Positions 32,575-34,426 of a DNA stretch of 34,426 bases are shown in pieces. Origin of the DNA: Sphingobacteriia bacterium (lineage in GTDB: Bacteria > Bacteroidota > Bacteroidia > UBA7662); NCBI GenBank assembly GCA_009927485.1, contig RFMW01000235.1, positions 1-34,426 on the forward strand, read 5' to 3'. The notes beneath the pieces are model-generated. The model was given only the letters and a program-made list of their open reading frames with translations, was not told the origin of the DNA and ran no database searches. The number at the start of each line of letters is the position of its first letter. Within the stretch, counting starts at the first letter, position 1. A program made the translations under genes and the position numbers.

Positions 32575-33243
32575 ATGAAAGGCATGCAAACCGTTCGAAC
32601 CATGCTCCTGCTCTTGCGGCATGAGTGGCTAAGGGAATGGCGTCAAGGGCAGTGGTTGGCAGGTTCCTTGCTGTACTTGGCCGGCGGCATCTTTGCTGCT
32701 CAATTGATGCTACGTCCAGCAGGCCCGCTGGCATGGGTGGCCATTTATTGGTTGTTGATGCTGTTCGCCTCGGTGTACGTCCTGTCGCGAACGTATTTGG
32801 GTTTGAGCAATGGATTGCTGATGTATTACAAGGTGTCAACCCCAGGGGTCACCTTGTGGATGATCAAGGTTCTAACGGGAACCCTTTCCCTGTGGGTGCT
32901 GATGGCCTTGGCCACGATCCTCATGGGTGTATGGATGGGTTATCCCATTCAAAATACAGGGATTTTTATCCTTACTCAATTGCTGGCCGGTCCATTGCTC
33001 GCTACGGTGCTGACCTTGGTTTCGGCCATGGCCCGCGGTGCCGCCAATCCCGCCCAACTCATGCCGGTTTTGGGATTTCCACTTTTGGTGCCCTGTTTAC
33101 TGCTGGTGCACCGTCTCTCGCGTATGGCCTTGGATGGCTTGGAATGGTCGGTGGTTTGGCCGTATGCGGTGGCGATGTCAGCCCTTTTGGTCATGATTTT
33201 GGCCTTGGGGACCTTGTTGTTTCCCTTTCTTTGGAGGGATTAA
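32575..33243 (+). CDS. ccmB: Cytochrome c maturation protein CcmB (haem-export ABC permease)
   Basis: A 222-residue, six-helix membrane permease of the CcmABCD haem-handling system. The N-terminal cytoplasmic stretch LLRHEWLREWRQGQW and the LSRTYLGLSNG, PVLGFPLLVP segments are typical of CcmB. It precedes ccmC by 28 bases and a ccmD-like gene, so a cytochrome c maturation operon is clear. The ATPase CcmA is not in the window. Met4 is a possible later start. Confidence 0.9.
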   Translation: MKGMQTVRTMLLLLRHEWLREWRQGQWLAGSLLYLAGGIFAAQLMLRPAGPLAWVAIYWLLMLFASVYVLSRTYLGLSNGLLMYYKVSTPGVTLWMIKVLTGTLSLWVLMALATILMGVWMGYPIQNTGIFILTQLLAGPLLATVLTLVSAMARGAANPAQLMPVLGFPLLVPCLLLVHRLSRMALDGLEWSVVWPYAVAMSALLVMILALGTLLFPFLWRD

Positions 33244-33271
33244 TGCCCAAGAAATTATCTTTGAACTTCCA

Positions 33272-33958
33272 ATGAACTCGACCCGACCTCGCATATCCCC
33301 ACTGCCTTTGGCCTTGAAGCTGATGACTCTACTGTGCATGGTCTATGTCTTTTGGATGGGTTGGATGGGCGAGGTGCCCCGCAAAGTGATTCTGAACGAA
33401 TCGGTAAGAAATCTCTATTTCCATGTCCCGATGTGGTTCGGGATGATCCTGATGTTGTTGGGAGCGGCGGTGTATTCGTTGAGGTATTTGTTGTTTCAAC
33501 ACGATACCGATGATGCTTGGGCTTCAGCCTTAACCCAAATGGGAATTCTCTTTGGGATGCTGGGCCTTATCACCGGAATGGTTTGGGCACAGTTTACCTG
33601 GGGTGCCTGGTGGAGTGGTGACCCCAAACAAAATGCCTCGGCCATAGGTCTTTTGATGTACCTGGCCTATACCGTTTTACGCTCCTCTTTCGAGGACAAG
33701 CGCAGGCAGGCCCGCATATCGGCTGCATACAATATACTGGCATTTTTCTGTTTGATTCCTTTGCTGTTCATTCTCCCAAGGCTTACCGATTCCCTGCATC
33801 CCGGCAACGGGGGGAACCCGGGATTTTCGGCCTACGATTTGGATGGACGAATGCGTTGGGTTTTTTATCCCGCGGTGATTGCCTGGACCCTCATGGGCTG
33901 GTGGGCCGCCAATCTGTGGGCTCGTTATACTTTGTTAAGAAATAGAATTCCATCCTAA
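33272..33958 (+). CDS. ccmC: Cytochrome c maturation protein CcmC (haem lyase partner)
   Basis: A 228-residue membrane protein that loads haem onto CcmE. The tryptophan-rich haem-binding motif appears as FTWGAWWSGDPKQ at about 110, and conserved His residues occur in LYFHVPMWF and in DSLHPGNGG, matching the expected haem ligands. Six hydrophobic segments are seen. It lies between ccmB and the ccmD-like gene on the same strand. Confidence 0.94.
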   Translation: MNSTRPRISPLPLALKLMTLLCMVYVFWMGWMGEVPRKVILNESVRNLYFHVPMWFGMILMLLGAAVYSLRYLLFQHDTDDAWASALTQMGILFGMLGLITGMVWAQFTWGAWWSGDPKQNASAIGLLMYLAYTVLRSSFEDKRRQARISAAYNILAFFCLIPLLFILPRLTDSLHPGNGGNPGFSAYDLDGRMRWVFYPAVIAWTLMGWWAANLWARYTLLRNRIPS

Positions 33959-33968
33959 ATCCTGGCCC

Positions 33969-34208
33969 ATGAAGCAGTTTTTTCTGGTTTTGACCTTGAT
34001 CATGATGCTTAGCATCGTTGGCCTCGCTGCAAGCACGGTCCAAGAGGTTGTCCCGACCATGAATGCGAACGAATCGGTGACCATGGCGGATACCCTGCGT
34101 AGCAACGGCAAAATCTTTGTTGTTTTGGCCGTTGTCCTGATCATACAGGCCGGTCTCTTCCTCATGTTATGGCGTTTGGACCGGAAATTATCCGCCTTGG
34201 AAGGCTGA
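33969..34208 (+). CDS. CcmD-like small membrane protein
   Basis: A 79-residue protein with a signal-like hydrophobic start (about 3-21) and a single C-terminal membrane helix (about 48-67, IFVVLAVVLIIQAGLFLML) followed by RLDRKLSALEG, which is the short basic tail seen in Bacteroidota CcmD-type proteins. It begins 10 bases after ccmC. CcmD helps assemble the haem-release complex; the assignment rests on position and the helix-plus-tail pattern. Confidence 0.8.
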   Translation: MKQFFLVLTLIMMLSIVGLAASTVQEVVPTMNANESVTMADTLRSNGKIFVVLAVVLIIQAGLFLMLWRLDRKLSALEG

Positions 34209-34249
34209 CCTTGGGATCACCATGCTGATCCACAGGTCCCTAGGTCGAT

Positions 34250-34426
<177 letters not shown>

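Overview
The window looks like a chromosomal segment of a Bacteroidota bacterium. The evidence is repeated promoters of the phylum type (a -7 box TAnnTTTG, sometimes with TTG 17-20 bp upstream), a secreted protein ending in a type IX secretion (T9SS) sorting domain, an S46 dipeptidyl-peptidase, a one-piece tmRNA with a tag ending YALAA, and a CcmB/CcmC/CcmD-like trio. No phage, transposase or CRISPR array was seen. The genus cannot be fixed from the sequence alone; a microbial rhodopsin and a laminarinase-like enzyme suggest a sunlit aquatic habitat.

Layout. 1-8.9 kb: an acyl-CoA carboxylase beta subunit (probably methylcrotonyl-CoA carboxylase), a 54-residue basic protein with its own promoter, a PLP arginine decarboxylase divergent from an arginase-family enzyme and arginyl-tRNA synthetase, flotillin-like FloA and a convergent HtrA/Do protease. 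8.9-18.7 kb: imidazolonepropionase, an AraC-type regulator with a degenerate receiver domain and striking upstream symmetry, a 1268-residue T9SS protein (diverged esterase-like domain, four glycan-binding-like repeats, dockerin-like module), a proton-pumping-type rhodopsin, and on the opposite strand a DUF1566 lipid/secreted protein followed by a GH16 glucanase. 18.7-24.0 kb: tRNA-Arg(ACG), then an apparent inducible mutagenesis cassette: XRE-S24 (LexA-like) regulator, DnaE2-like polymerase, catalytically intact Y-family polymerase. 24.0-30.5 kb: rhodanese, an unknown membrane protein, a saccharopine-dehydrogenase-like enzyme, DPP11-like S46 peptidase, PlsC acyltransferase, SOUL protein. 30.5-34.4 kb: tmRNA, a stand-alone biotin carboxylase, ccmB, ccmC, a ccmD-like gene, and the 3' end of 4-hydroxyphenylpyruvate dioxygenase.

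How it fits together. Several genes serve amino-acid and peptide use: a DPP11-like peptidase, arginine decarboxylase/arginase, HutI (histidine), HPPD (tyrosine), a saccharopine-type enzyme (lysine) and MCC (leucine). The rhodopsin would add light-driven proton pumping and lies between two surface or secreted glycan-related genes. The parts most worth following are the rhodopsin with a glycine at the proposed carotenoid-antenna window and three dyads upstream, the S24-DnaE2-PolY cassette, the pseudo-receiver AraC regulator with its 30-bp dyad, and the apparently inactivated esterase domain of the large T9SS protein. These are readings made by eye; no database search was run.
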